Shown: positions 8,149 to 16,827 of the stretch, in pieces
Layout of the letters: every line of letters begins with the position of its first letter
How positions within the stretch are numbered: the first letter of the stretch is position 1
NCBI RefSeq assembly: GCF_947498805.1
Contig: NZ_CANMLT010000005.1
Span: forward strand, 186,001 to 250,000
DNA: 64,000 nt
From: an uncultured Tenacibaculum sp.
GTDB taxonomy: Bacteria; Bacteroidota; Bacteroidia; Flavobacteriales; Flavobacteriaceae
Direction: 5' to 3'
Position numbers and translations under genes: made by a program
The notes under the pieces: generated by a model
What the model was told of the DNA's origin: nothing
What the model saw: the letters and a program-made list of their open reading frames with translations, nothing else
The model's database searches: none

Positions 8149-10245
8149 ATGAAAAGATTAGTTGTATTACTACTATTAATATCCAACTTCGTAAACGCTC
8201 AAATTCTAGAGCCTGCAAAATGGAATTTTAAAGCTGAAAAAATTAATGATACCGAGTTTAAGTTAACATTTACTGCTAATTTAGATCATGGATGGGCCAT
8301 TTATTCTCAGCATATTGATAAAGGAGGACCAGTTCCTACGTCTTTTTTCTTTGAAGAAAATAATGCCATTGAGTTTATTGGAGAAGTAGAAGAAAGTAAC
8401 CTTAACAAAAAAACATCTCAAGATCCGCTTTTTGATAACATGACTGTTTCTAAGTTTACAAAACAAGCAGTATTTACACAAAAAGTAAAAGTTAAAGATC
8501 TTCAAACAAAATTAAAAGGAAGCGTTAACTTCATGGCATGTGATGCTGAACGATGCATCCCTCCTTCTGATGAAAATTTTGAATTTACTTTTTCAAACAC
8601 TGCTTCAGAAGAAACTTCAAAAGAAAACACTATTAGTGTAAACGATACCGAAGTAAATCAATTATTATACGGATTATCTCCAAATGAGATGACACCTACC
8701 GCAACAACTTGTGACGATGAAGTTGCCAGTAGCGCTACAGAAGTAAAGAAAGAAGGAAAATCACTTTGGAACATTTTTGTTCTTGGTTTTTTTGGTGGAT
8801 TGATTGCCTTATTAACACCTTGTGTATTTCCTATGATTCCTTTAACTGTAAGCTTTTTTACTAAAAAAGGAGATCAAAGTAGAGGCTCTGGAATATCTAA
8901 AGCCTTGTTATACGGTTTTTTCATCTTAGCAGTGTATTTGGTATTAAGTATTCCTTTTCACCTATTAGACTCTATCAATCCAGACATTTTAAATGAAATA
9001 TCAACAAATGTATGGTTGAACGTTATTTTCTTTGTCATTTTCCTATTCTTCGCCTTTTCATTCTTTGGATACTATGAATTGACTTTACCAGCAAGTTGGA
9101 CTAGTAAAACAACGCAAGGAGAAAGTATTGGAGGTATTTTTGGAATATTCTTTATGGCTTTAACTTTAGCGATCGTTTCTTTCTCATGTACAGGACCAAT
9201 TTTAGGGTCATTATTAGCAGGCTCATTAACTGCTGATGGTGGTGCATGGCAATTAACAGCTGGTATGGGAGGATTTGGTGTTGCACTTGGATTACCATTT
9301 GCTTTATTTGCAATGTTCCCGAACATGCTAAACTCTTTACCAAAATCTGGTGGATGGTTAAATACTGTAAAAGTAGTTTTAGGATTCTTAGAATTAGCTT
9401 TAGCTTTTAAATTCTTATCCAATGCAGATTTAGTACAACACTGGAACATCTTAAAGATTGAACCTTTCTTAATTTTATGGATTATTATTTTTGCTGGACT
9501 TACCTTGTATTTATTTGGTAAGATTAAATTCCCACATGATTCTCCGATTAAAAAGTTATCGTTCTTTAGAATTTCTTTTGGAGTATTGGTATTAGCATTT
9601 ACACTATACTTAGCTTCAGGATTTAGAGTGAATGAAGAAACAAAAACATTTACGCCTTTAACTTTATTAAGTGGTTTAGCACCTCCTGTAGGATATAGCT
9701 TTATATACCCGAATGATTGTCCGAATAATCTAGAATGTTTCAAAGACCTAAAAACAGGAATTGAATATGCTAAAAAAGTAAACAAACCAATTTTATTAGA
9801 TTTTACTGGATATGCCTGTGTAAACTGTAGAAAAATGGAAGAGCACATTTGGCCTCTAGCAAAAGTTGACAACTACTTGCGAAACGATTATGTATTAATC
9901 TCTTTATATGTAGACGACAAAAAAACACTTCCTGAAAACCAGCAAGTTCATGTAAATAGAATTAATGGCGGTACTAGAAAACTAGAAAGTTATGGACATA
10001 AATGGGCTAACTTCCAAACACAGTTTTTTAAGACAAACTCACAACCTTATTATGTCTTATTAAGTTCTGACGGAAAACAAATTTTAAATCAACCTGTTGG
10101 CTATACTCCAGACGAAGCTGACTATACCAACTTTTTACAATGTGGTTTAGATGTATTTAAAGAATTGAACAATAGCATTCCACAACCAGAAATAGAATTA
10201 GTTCCTTCATTGGAATCTACAGATCAAAAAGATCTAGTTGAATAA
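8149..10245 (+). CDS. dsbD: Thiol:disulfide interchange protein DsbD
   Basis: A 698-residue inner-membrane reductase that carries electrons from cytoplasmic thioredoxin to periplasmic proteins. A signal peptide (to FVNAQ) leads to an N-terminal immunoglobulin-like domain with C131 and C136. The membrane domain starts near residue 205 with the paired cysteines in LLTPCVFPM and VSFSCTGPIL. The C-terminal thioredoxin domain has C557-V-N-C560. All three cysteine pairs are present, so a full relay is predicted. A stem-loop terminator follows directly. The likely clients in this window are the TlpA-like lipoproteins at 30-31 kb. Confidence 0.92.
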   Translation: MKRLVVLLLLISNFVNAQILEPAKWNFKAEKINDTEFKLTFTANLDHGWAIYSQHIDKGGPVPTSFFFEENNAIEFIGEVEESNLNKKTSQDPLFDNMTVSKFTKQAVFTQKVKVKDLQTKLKGSVNFMACDAERCIPPSDENFEFTFSNTASEETSKENTISVNDTEVNQLLYGLSPNEMTPTATTCDDEVASSATEVKKEGKSLWNIFVLGFFGGLIALLTPCVFPMIPLTVSFFTKKGDQSRGSGISKALLYGFFILAVYLVLSIPFHLLDSINPDILNEISTNVWLNVIFFVIFLFFAFSFFGYYELTLPASWTSKTTQGESIGGIFGIFFMALTLAIVSFSCTGPILGSLLAGSLTADGGAWQLTAGMGGFGVALGLPFALFAMFPNMLNSLPKSGGWLNTVKVVLGFLELALAFKFLSNADLVQHWNILKIEPFLILWIIIFAGLTLYLFGKIKFPHDSPIKKLSFFRISFGVLVLAFTLYLASGFRVNEETKTFTPLTLLSGLAPPVGYSFIYPNDCPNNLECFKDLKTGIEYAKKVNKPILLDFTGYACVNCRKMEEHIWPLAKVDNYLRNDYVLISLYVDDKKTLPENQQVHVNRINGGTRKLESYGHKWANFQTQFFKTNSQPYYVLLSSDGKQILNQPVGYTPDEADYTNFLQCGLDVFKELNNSIPQPEIELVPSLESTDQKDLVE

Positions 10246-10287
10246 AAAACAAAAGAGCAGTTATTAAAACTGCTCTTTTGTTTTTTT
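10246..10287. terminator. Bidirectional terminator between dsbD and the Rrf2 gene
   Basis: AAAAGAGCAGTT and AACTGCTCTTTT form a long stem flanked by A-rich and T-rich runs, so it can serve both converging genes. Confidence 0.9.
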
Positions 10288-10298
10288 AGATAAAATTC

Positions 10299-10706
10299 TT
10301 AGACTAAATCTGCCAAAGTATTATTTCGTAAAACCTGCAAAGTATTGTCTCTTACCTGAATCATTAATTTATGCACTGAGCATGCATCTTCATCAGGACA
10401 ATCTTCACACTTTTCATAAAAATTTAAACTTACACAAGGCACCATTGCTATTGGCCCTTCTAAAGTTCTAATAACATCGGTCATTTTAATATCGGCTGCT
10501 TCTTTTAAAAGATAGTAACCACCACCTTTACCCTTTCTTGCACCCAAAAAACCAGCCTTACGTAAGGTAAGTAAAATACTTTCTAAAAATTTATGTGAAA
10601 TATTCTCACTTTCAGAAATAGTAGCTATTTGAACTTTATCTCCCTTCGGTTGTTTTGCAATAAATGTCAATGCCTTTAAACCATATTTTGTTTTCTTAGA
10701 TAGCAT
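10299..10706 (-). CDS. Rrf2-family transcriptional regulator
   Basis: A 135-residue winged-helix regulator of the IscR/NsrR/Rrf2 family. MLSKKTKYGLKALTFIA is the typical start, the recognition helix lies around residues 27-50 (SENISHKFLESILLTLRKAG), and the wing is RKGKGGGYYL. The C-terminal part has cysteines in VPCVSL, KCEDC and ACSVH, a spacing suited to an iron-sulfur cluster. No sulfur-assembly genes are adjacent, so its targets are unclear. The gene is monocistronic between two terminator or promoter regions. Confidence 0.92.
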   Translation of the reverse strand: MLSKKTKYGLKALTFIAKQPKGDKVQIATISESENISHKFLESILLTLRKAGFLGARKGKGGGYYLLKEAADIKMTDVIRTLEGPIAMVPCVSLNFYEKCEDCPDEDACSVHKLMIQVRDNTLQVLRNNTLADLV

Positions 10707-10790
10707 AACGCAAAAGTAACTTTTATATCTAAACCATTTCCCCTAATATAGTACAATTATTTGTAGTAATAAATATGTAACTTCGTAATT

Positions 10791-11402
10791 ATGGAATTAC
10801 TATTTTTAGGCTTAGCAGGTGGAGCAATTATCTCCTATTTTGTTTTTCAAAAATTTTCATATTCAAATAAGAAAAGTATCACTGAAAAACAGTCAGTTGT
10901 ATTGTTAGACAAAATTAAAAAGGTCTCAAAATTAATTACTGTTGAAGGTGAATTTGCTGAAATTTACCACCATGAAAACACCAAAGAAAAGTTTCTTGGT
11001 TTATTCAATAGCAAGAAAAAAGCCATCATATTAATCAATGCAAAAGTGCATATTGGTTTTGATTTCAGAAAAATCAAGATGGAATCTAACACCAAAAAGA
11101 AAACTATTTTACTTTCTGAGTTTCCACAACCTGAAGTTTTTTCCGTAGAACCAAACATCCGATTTTATGATATTCAAAACGGGTTGCTTAATAAATTTAG
11201 TTCAGAAGATTTAACTCAGGTAAACCAAGAAGCCAAAGAACATATTTTACAAAAAATCCCAGAAAGTAACTTAATGCAAACCGCTAATAAAGAAGCTTTA
11301 GAGGCTATTGTATTAATGCAAAACCTAGTAGAAACCATTGGTTGGAAATTAGACTACACTGCATTAGAACTACCGGCATCGGATCAAAAATTGTTAGAAT
11401 AA
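10791..11402 (+). CDS. DUF4230 family protein
   Basis: A 203-residue protein with one N-terminal membrane anchor (LLFLGLAGGAIISYFVF) and a soluble domain. The sequence SKLITVEGEFAEIYHHENTKEK and the later LSEFPQPEVFSVEP fit DUF4230, a family widespread in Bacteroidota with unknown function. It is the first of four closely spaced plus-strand genes ending with the formyl-THF cyclo-ligase. Confidence 0.75.
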   Translation: MELLFLGLAGGAIISYFVFQKFSYSNKKSITEKQSVVLLDKIKKVSKLITVEGEFAEIYHHENTKEKFLGLFNSKKKAIILINAKVHIGFDFRKIKMESNTKKKTILLSEFPQPEVFSVEPNIRFYDIQNGLLNKFSSEDLTQVNQEAKEHILQKIPESNLMQTANKEALEAIVLMQNLVETIGWKLDYTALELPASDQKLLE

Positions 11403-11415
11403 ATATTGTTTAAGA

Positions 11416-11664
11416 TTGGATAATTACCGAAAATATTTAAGGTTATTCTTGGTTTCTGTTGTGTCACTATTTGTGTATTCAACCATACTTAATTCTGAAA
11501 CAATTAAAGAAATTCAACAGGAACTTGATCATGATGATCTAAGCGATGGCTTTGAATTTTTCCTTTTTACAGGTATTCTAAAATATTTTTTCTTGACACT
11601 TGGCGTACTTTCTATTATATTTCTAGTATATACATTTCTTAAAGACAGAAAAAATGCATATTGA
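11416..11664 (+). CDS. Small two-helix membrane protein
   Basis: An 82-residue frame with a TTG start; no ATG is available upstream of the first helix. It has hydrophobic helices at about residues 9-26 and 52-72, joined by an acidic linker (EIQQELDHDDLSDG). It overlaps the next gene by 11 nt, which supports translation as part of the operon. The family is not recognised. Confidence 0.6.
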   Translation: MDNYRKYLRLFLVSVVSLFVYSTILNSETIKEIQQELDHDDLSDGFEFFLFTGILKYFFLTLGVLSIIFLVYTFLKDRKNAY

Positions 11665-12022
11665 ACAATTCAGAAACTATTGTATTACTAAAAAAGGAGT
11701 TACAGAACATTTTCCTTTTGATGATAATGTATTAGTTTTTAAAGTAATGAATAAAATGTTCGCACTATCTGGATTGGATACTTGGGAACAAAACGAACCT
11801 CAAATCAACTTAAAATGCAATCCAGATTGGGCATTGGAATTAAGAGGTGAATATGAAAGTATCAATCCAGGATACCATATGAATAAAAAGCATTGGAATA
11901 CGGTTACTGTTAACCAAGATGTTTCAGATACTTTTGCTTTTGAATTAATAGACCATTCTTACGATCTTATTGTAAAGAGTTTACCTAAAAAAACACAAGC
12001 TGAATTAGAAAATCTTTCCTAA
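11654..12022 (+). CDS. MmcQ/YjbR family protein
   Basis: A 122-residue protein of the MmcQ/YjbR fold (CyaY-like DNA-binding superfamily). The landmarks are TEHFPFDDNVLVFKV, the KMFAL strand, the NLKCNPDWA segment and PGYHMNKKHWNTV. Length and order match the family. The function is not settled, although DNA binding has been proposed for family members. It shares one base with the next gene (TAATG), indicating translational coupling. Confidence 0.88.
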   Translation: MHIEQFRNYCITKKGVTEHFPFDDNVLVFKVMNKMFALSGLDTWEQNEPQINLKCNPDWALELRGEYESINPGYHMNKKHWNTVTVNQDVSDTFAFELIDHSYDLIVKSLPKKTQAELENLS

Positions 12023-12570
12023 TGGTAAAAAAAGAGCTACGAAAAATCTATAAACAAAAGAGAAGAGAATTAACTCCAGAACAAATAACAGAGTTTCAGC
12101 GAAGCATTGAAGCACAAATAGAACGTTTAGATTTCTCGAAAATTCAAAACATTCATATTTTTCTTTCGATAGAAAAACAAAAAGAAATAAACACCTATCC
12201 TATCATAGACTTTTTACAAGCTCAAGGAAAGAACATTATTATAAGTAAAAGTAATTTTAAAGACAATACCTTAACTCACTTCATTTTAGAAAAAGATACT
12301 GTTTTAGAAGTGAATAATTATGGTATTCCAGAGCCAGTTAATGCAACTCCATTTGATGTAACGGAAATCGACTTGGTATTTGTACCGCTATTAATCTCAG
12401 ACACAAACAAGTATAGAGTGGGCTATGGTAAAGGCTTTTATGATCGTTTTTTATCTGAATGTAAATCAACAGTAAAAACAATTGGTCTGAATTTTTTTAA
12501 ACCTATTGACAACATTTCAGATCTCAATGAATATGATATTTCACTAGACAATGTTATATATCCTGTATAA
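12022..12570 (+). CDS. 5-formyltetrahydrofolate cyclo-ligase
   Basis: A 182-residue enzyme that converts 5-formyl-THF to 5,10-methenyl-THF using ATP. The N-terminal KKELRKIYKQKRREL supplies the basic phosphate-binding helix, and the C-terminal GYGKGFYDRFL is the family signature. It ends an operon with DUF4230, a small membrane protein and YjbR, and a strong stem-loop follows. A folate link elsewhere in the window is FolP at 23275. Confidence 0.92.
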   Translation: MVKKELRKIYKQKRRELTPEQITEFQRSIEAQIERLDFSKIQNIHIFLSIEKQKEINTYPIIDFLQAQGKNIIISKSNFKDNTLTHFILEKDTVLEVNNYGIPEPVNATPFDVTEIDLVFVPLLISDTNKYRVGYGKGFYDRFLSECKSTVKTIGLNFFKPIDNISDLNEYDISLDNVIYPV

Positions 12571-12597
12571 AAAAATCCCGCTGTTGACGGGATTTTT
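12571..12597. terminator. Bidirectional terminator between cyclo-ligase and rho
   Basis: AAAAATCCCG, loop CTGTTGA, CGGGATTTTT. The GC-rich stem and T-run on both strands serve two converging genes. Confidence 0.9.
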
Positions 12598-12619
12598 CGT
12601 TTTATATCATTTTATGAAA

Positions 12620-14275
12620 CTATCCGTTCATAGAAATTAAGAACTCCTCATTATTTAAAGAAGTTTTAATTCTATCTTGAATAAATTCCATTGCTTCAAT
12701 CGGATTCATATCTGCTAGATACTTACGTAATACCCACATACGTTGAACAGTTTTATCATCTAATAATAAATCATCTCTACGAGTACTAGACTTAATTAAG
12801 TCAATAGCTGGGTAAATTCTACGGTTCGCAATATTACGCTCTAATTGTAATTCCATGTTACCAGTTCCTTTGAATTCTTCGAAAATTACTTCGTCCATCT
12901 TAGAACCAGTTTCTGTTAATGCAGTAGCTATAATGGTTAAAGAACCACCGTTTTCAATGTTACGAGCTGCTCCAAAGAAACGTTTTGGTTTATGTAATGC
13001 GTTTGCATCGATACCCCCTGATAATATTTTACCAGAAGCTGGAGCCACTGTGTTATAAGCTCTTGCCAAACGAGTAATAGAATCTAATAAGATTACTACA
13101 TCATGTCCACATTCTACTAAACGTTTTGCCTTTTCTAATACAATATTTGCAACACGTACATGCTTATCTGCAGGCTCATCAAAAGTAGAAGCTACTACCT
13201 CTCCTCTAACGCTACGTTGCATATCGGTAACTTCCTCCGGACGTTCGTCAATCAATAATACTATTTGATAAACTTCTGGATGATTTGCAGCAATGGCATT
13301 TGCTACATCCTTTAACAACATAGTTTTACCGGTTTTAGGTTGTGCTACAATCATACCACGTTGCCCTTTTCCTATTGGAGAAAATAAATCGATAATTCTA
13401 GTTGATAAAGAGCTTCCTTTTTGTGCTAAATTAAATTTCTCATCAGCAAATAATGGCGTTAAATGCTCAAATGAAACTCTATCTCTAACAATATTAGGGT
13501 TTAATCCGTTTATTTTTGAAACTCTAATAAGTGGAAAATACTTTTCACCTTCTTTCGGTGGACGTACATTTCCTCTTACCGTATCTCCAGTTTTTAATCC
13601 AAATAATTTAATTTGAGATTGAGACACATATACATCATCTGGAGATGATAAATAATTATAATCAGAAGAACGTAAAAATCCATACCCATCTGGCATCATT
13701 TCTAATACCCCTTCACTTTCTATAATTCCATCAAATTCAAAATCAGGATCACGGTATTTATTACCACTTTTATGCTGGTAATTTTTACCATTTTGCTTGT
13801 TGTGATGCTGACGCTGCTTATTATGGTGTTGGTTACGTTGCTTATTTTGTTGTTGTTGTTTTTGCTGAGATTGTTGCTGAGGCTTTTGTTCTGAAGTATC
13901 TTTCTTTTTTACCTCTTGCGTATCTTTTTGAGCAACTTTTTCTTTTTGAACAACTCTTTCTTTTTTAACAGGCTTTTCTTTTTGAACAGGTCTTTCTTCC
14001 TTTTTTTCAGCAGTTTCAACCTTTTTCTCCTTAACCGGTTCTTGTTTTGGTTGTGGCTTCTCTTTAGTTTCGGCCTTTTTTACTATTCTTTTTCTTTTAG
14101 GCTTCTCTTCTTTCTTGGTTTCTACCTCTTTAGGGGAAGACTCAGCTTGTGCGTCAAGAATCTTGTAAACTAAATCCAACTTTTTAAGTTGACTAAATTT
14201 AGTTAAACCAATTTTCTTTGCAATAGCTTGTAATTCAGCTAATTTTTTAGCTTTCAATTCAGAAATTTCAAACAT
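12620..14275 (-). CDS. rho: Transcription termination factor Rho
   Basis: A 551-residue hexameric RNA helicase. Residues 1-40 are the Rho N-terminal helix bundle ([17 protein letters not shown]). Residues 45-175 are a long lysine/glutamate/glutamine-rich insertion ending in Q, N and H runs. The RNA-binding cold-shock-like domain begins near [16 protein letters not shown]. The ATPase core has Walker [10 protein letters not shown], Walker [17 protein letters not shown] and the Q/R-loop region [17 protein letters not shown]. The insertion makes it longer than E. coli Rho (419 residues) and is typical of Bacteroidota. A promoter and a leader of about 110 nt lie upstream. Confidence 0.96.
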   Translation of the reverse strand: MFEISELKAKKLAELQAIAKKIGLTKFSQLKKLDLVYKILDAQAESSPKEVETKKEEKPKRKRIVKKAETKEKPQPKQEPVKEKKVETAEKKEERPVQKEKPVKKERVVQKEKVAQKDTQEVKKKDTSEQKPQQQSQQKQQQQNKQRNQHHNKQRQHHNKQNGKNYQHKSGNKYRDPDFEFDGIIESEGVLEMMPDGYGFLRSSDYNYLSSPDDVYVSQSQIKLFGLKTGDTVRGNVRPPKEGEKYFPLIRVSKINGLNPNIVRDRVSFEHLTPLFADEKFNLAQKGSSLSTRIIDLFSPIGKGQRGMIVAQPKTGKTMLLKDVANAIAANHPEVYQIVLLIDERPEEVTDMQRSVRGEVVASTFDEPADKHVRVANIVLEKAKRLVECGHDVVILLDSITRLARAYNTVAPASGKILSGGIDANALHKPKRFFGAARNIENGGSLTIIATALTETGSKMDEVIFEEFKGTGNMELQLERNIANRRIYPAIDLIKSSTRRDDLLLDDKTVQRMWVLRKYLADMNPIEAMEFIQDRIKTSLNNEEFLISMNG

Positions 14276-14393
14276 TTCGTCAATTAATTAAATTAAAATC
14301 CTTTTTAATAAGGGTGAAGAATCTTTATATTATTTTTATTTTGATTGCTATTATAATTGAATATTATAATAGAGTTAGTGCGGTTTTATGCAA

Positions 14394-14422
14394 CAAATAT
14401 AGATAAATAATTTAATATACAA
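14394..14422 (-). promoter_or_regulatory. Candidate rho promoter
   Basis: Read on the minus strand, a TTG (14420-14422) and the -7 box TATATTTG (14394-14401) are separated by 18 nt, within the Bacteroidetes range. It implies a leader of more than 100 nt before the rho start, which could host autoregulation. Confidence 0.5.
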
Positions 14423-14448
14423 TGTTTCTTTCTTAAAAAAAGAAATAC

Positions 14449-14456
14449 TACATTTG
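14449..14456 (+). promoter_or_regulatory. Candidate -7 box for the DUF4293 gene
   Basis: TACATTTG matches TAnnTTTG 17 nt upstream of the ATG at 14474. The -33 element is not clear. Confidence 0.45.
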
Positions 14457-14473
14457 CTACCCAATTATAAAAA

Positions 14474-14908
14474 ATGATACAAAGAATACAATCAATATAT
14501 TTATTAATAGCTGCTGTTTTTGCAGGGGCATTAACTTTTGTTTTCAGTTTATGGACAAATGCTAGTGCTACTCCTATTAATATAATGGATTTATTCTCGG
14601 GAGCAACTTTAACTGAAAAATTGGTTCCAGTATTATTTTTTGGTTCAGCGATTTTATCGTTAGCAACCATCTTTTTATTTAAAAACCGCCAATTACAATT
14701 TGTATTAGGGCGTGTTAATGTATTGATAAATCTTTTTTTATTAGGATTGTTGATATATCTATCACTAACATTATCTGGAGAAACAGCAGTTTCTGAGAAA
14801 GGTATTGGGATGTTTTTTCCTGTTCTTATTATTTTGCTAGTAGTTTTAGCAAATAAAGCCATTAAAAAGGATGAAGATCTTGTAAAATCTGTAGATAGAT
14901 TACGATAA
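14474..14908 (+). CDS. DUF4293 family membrane protein
   Basis: A 144-residue protein beginning MIQRIQSIYLLIAAV, the hallmark of DUF4293. Four membrane helices are visible at roughly residues 8-27, 50-68, 76-96 and 105-125. The family is found next to rho in many Bacteroidota, and the divergent arrangement here repeats that. Function unknown. Confidence 0.88.
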   Translation: MIQRIQSIYLLIAAVFAGALTFVFSLWTNASATPINIMDLFSGATLTEKLVPVLFFGSAILSLATIFLFKNRQLQFVLGRVNVLINLFLLGLLIYLSLTLSGETAVSEKGIGMFFPVLIILLVVLANKAIKKDEDLVKSVDRLR

Positions 14909-14935
14909 ACCTAACATCTTAGTATATTTAGTGCG

Positions 14936-14967
14936 AAAAAACCGAAGTTTTTAACTTCGGTTTTTTA
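14936..14967 (+). terminator. Terminator after the DUF4293 gene
   Basis: AAAAACCGAAGTT and AACTTCGGTTTTTT form a perfect stem followed by a T-run. Confidence 0.88.
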
Positions 14968-15030
14968 TTTTTGAATAGCCCATGTTTACTGGCCTCTCTT
15001 TTTAAATGTTAAAGAAATGTTAAAGAAAAC

Positions 15031-15067
15031 TCAGGGTTAACCCTGATAGACTAAGGGTAAACCCTGA
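15031..15067 (+). promoter_or_regulatory. Two palindromes upstream of the NarL-type regulator gene
   Basis: TCAGGGTTAACCCTGA (15031-15046) is a perfect 16-bp palindrome. TAAGGGTAAACCCTGA (15052-15067) is the same site with one arm mismatch. Their centres are 21 bp apart, two helical turns, and both lie just upstream of the -33 element at 15092. This looks like a pair of activator sites on one DNA face. Possible half-sites, AGGGTT at 15079 and AAACCC at 15103, follow. Confidence 0.6.
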
Positions 15068-15091
15068 GTGCACGTATAGGGTTATTGAGTA

Positions 15092-15122
15092 TTGTGTAAA
15101 CTAAACCCGTAGTATAAATTTG
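15092..15122 (+). promoter_or_regulatory. Promoter of the NarL-type response regulator
   Basis: TTG (15092-15094), a 20-nt spacer, then the -7 box TAAATTTG (15115-15122). This is a full match to the Bacteroidetes consensus, and the start codon is 16 nt downstream. Confidence 0.75.
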
Positions 15123-15138
15123 TAAGTGTAATTAAACA

Positions 15139-15789
15139 ATGAATAAGATCCAAGTTCACATTGCAGATGACCATAAGATATTAATAGAAGGTGTCATTGC
15201 ATTATTAAATACTGAAAACGACATACAAGTTCGTGATTTTTCTCTAACAGGAAAAGAAGTTGTACAATGGTTCTCAAACAACAAGGCAGACGTTTTAATT
15301 TTAGATATAAACATGCCTGAAATGGATGGAATAGATGTACTTAGAACCTTTAAACAAAGAGGTGTAAAAGTAAAAACAATTATTCTATCTAGTTTAACAG
15401 ACCCAAAGCTTGTCCAAGAAATGATTGCACTCGGTGCAAACGGATTTTTAGACAAGAGCTGTGCATACGAACATATAATCGATGCCGTAAAAGCTGTTCA
15501 CAAAGGATTACAATATTTTAGTGATGATATTAAAACTAGTTTATTTAATCTTTATGTAACAGAATCTAAAGAAGAAGAGGAGACCTCTGAGATAGATGAG
15601 TACTTAACTGACCGAGAGTTAGAAGTTTTAAAACTGATCGCCAAAGAGAAAAATTCTTCTGAAATCGCAGAAGCATTGAATATAAGTTTAAAAACTGTGG
15701 AGACATATCGTCGAAATTTGTATAAGAAATTACAAGTGAAGAATGTAGTAGGTTTAGCGATGTACGCTGTTAAAAATAACATTGTATAG
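15139..15789 (+). CDS. NarL/LuxR-family response regulator
   Basis: A 216-residue regulator. Receiver domain residues 1-120 include the acidic pair D10-D11, phospho-acceptor D56 in LILDINMPEMDG, and the Lys in FLDKSCAYE. An acidic linker (ESKEEEETSEIDE) leads to the LuxR helix-turn-helix, with LTDRELEVLKLIAKEKNSSEIAEAL and SLKTVETYRRNLYKKL. The likely partner is the TPR histidine kinase at 16828, one gene downstream. Paired palindromes in its own promoter suggest autoregulation, since NarL-type proteins bind inverted repeats. Confidence 0.93.
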   Translation: MNKIQVHIADDHKILIEGVIALLNTENDIQVRDFSLTGKEVVQWFSNNKADVLILDINMPEMDGIDVLRTFKQRGVKVKTIILSSLTDPKLVQEMIALGANGFLDKSCAYEHIIDAVKAVHKGLQYFSDDIKTSLFNLYVTESKEEEETSEIDEYLTDRELEVLKLIAKEKNSSEIAEALNISLKTVETYRRNLYKKLQVKNVVGLAMYAVKNNIV

Positions 15790-16117
15790 GAGAAAATTTG
15801 CTTTAGTCCCCCGAGTTGTATATCCCCCGCAAACTTTTATACTAAAGTACATCGCTAATAACTACTAGAATTTAACACTTATAAAAAATAAACCTAAAGT
15901 GGTGTACATATAATTCCTTGATATAGGAAGAAAAAGAAAGAACCCTTCATTTTGTTTTCTTTACCCCCTAAACCAAGAACGTCCCCCGTTTCTATTATAC
16001 CGTACACCGCTTTTTTAATTTATTAGAAGTCCCGTATCAAATAGGAGTCCCCCGATTTCTATTTTTAACCCAATTATTAAATAATTTTATTCAACTTAAA
16101 TTCAAAAAACTTAAATT
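15790..16117. promoter_or_regulatory. Repeat-rich intergenic region between regulator and lipoprotein
   Basis: No gene is seen. Two short motifs recur. TCCCCCG occurs at 15807, 15823, 15982 and 16048, with a shorter TCCCG at 16030; the copies at 15982 and 16048 share a following TTTCTATT. GTACAYCGC-type sites occur at 15847 and 16002, with an inverted related site GTGGTGTAC at 15899. C-runs of this kind stand out in such AT-rich DNA. The region may be a regulatory hub for the lipoprotein-kinase pair. Confidence 0.45.
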
Positions 16118-16795
16118 ATGAGAAAAATAGCTCCTTATTTTTTAGCCCTTAGTTTAGTTTTTGCATCGTGTTCTTCCAATGAAGGGGAAATCATTGATAA
16201 CAACAAATCAGGACAAAAACTATTAAAATCATATACTTTAAAGAGAGACGGTAGCGGTGCTTACTCGATCGATTTTGACGTACAAAATAATACAGAAGTA
16301 GCAACGTTTAAAGGTAAAGGGAATTCCAATGACATTGTTTTATCAGAATCTCAAGCCGTGAAGAAAAAAAGCTATTCTAACGAATATGCTATAGAAAACG
16401 ACCAATTAAAGATCGGTTTTATTGAAAATAACTCTGGTAAAAAAACAAATATTTCTGTTACTGATGATAATATTACCTTTGCAAGAGGTACCGTTACAGA
16501 ATTTTTAAATTCATATAGTATTACTTCTAATGAGGATAATACTTATCGTTTAGATTTTAAAGTAAATGAGGATGTAAAAGCGGAATTCATTTATAACGAA
16601 ATTAAAGATGTTTATGAAGTACACTTATCAAAGGGAGATGCTAAACAAGTAAATTTTTCAAGACATTTTGAAATGTCTCACTCTGGTGTCTTAAAAATTA
16701 ATTTTGTAAATCATAAGTTTTCTGGTAGGGCACAAGAAAGAATGACTACCGAAAAGCCAAAAACGATTATAGTTAGTGATCCAACGATAGGTTAA
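16118..16795 (+). CDS. Lipoprotein with an internal duplication
   Basis: A 225-residue lipoprotein. The signal peptide ends FASC with the lipidated cysteine, followed by an acidic/serine stretch (SSNEGE) that may direct surface export. Two similar beta-rich units are visible, about residues 34-112 and 134-205, each opening SY(T/S)(L/I) and containing Y(S/R)(I/L)DF and later LKI(G/N)F. The family is not recognised. It sits between a response regulator and its probable kinase, so it may be an accessory sensor or a target. Confidence 0.75.
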   Translation: MRKIAPYFLALSLVFASCSSNEGEIIDNNKSGQKLLKSYTLKRDGSGAYSIDFDVQNNTEVATFKGKGNSNDIVLSESQAVKKKSYSNEYAIENDQLKIGFIENNSGKKTNISVTDDNITFARGTVTEFLNSYSITSNEDNTYRLDFKVNEDVKAEFIYNEIKDVYEVHLSKGDAKQVNFSRHFEMSHSGVLKINFVNHKFSGRAQERMTTEKPKTIIVSDPTIG

Positions 16796-16827
16796 AAATA
16801 TTTACAAAAAAACAAAGTCTTATTCTA

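Noticed and set aside
9072..9872. Open frame of 266 codons on the minus strand inside dsbD
   Set aside because: It is antisense to a membrane protein with clear DsbD motifs, and its translation shows no domain or signal. It is a shadow frame.
13800..14150. Repeat region in rho
   Set aside because: The CAA/AAA-rich triplet bias reflects the low-complexity Q/K-rich insertion of Bacteroidota Rho, not a separate element.
14386..14862. Open frame of 158 codons antisense to the DUF4293 gene
   Set aside because: DUF4293 has family motifs, a promoter and a terminator; the antisense frame has none.
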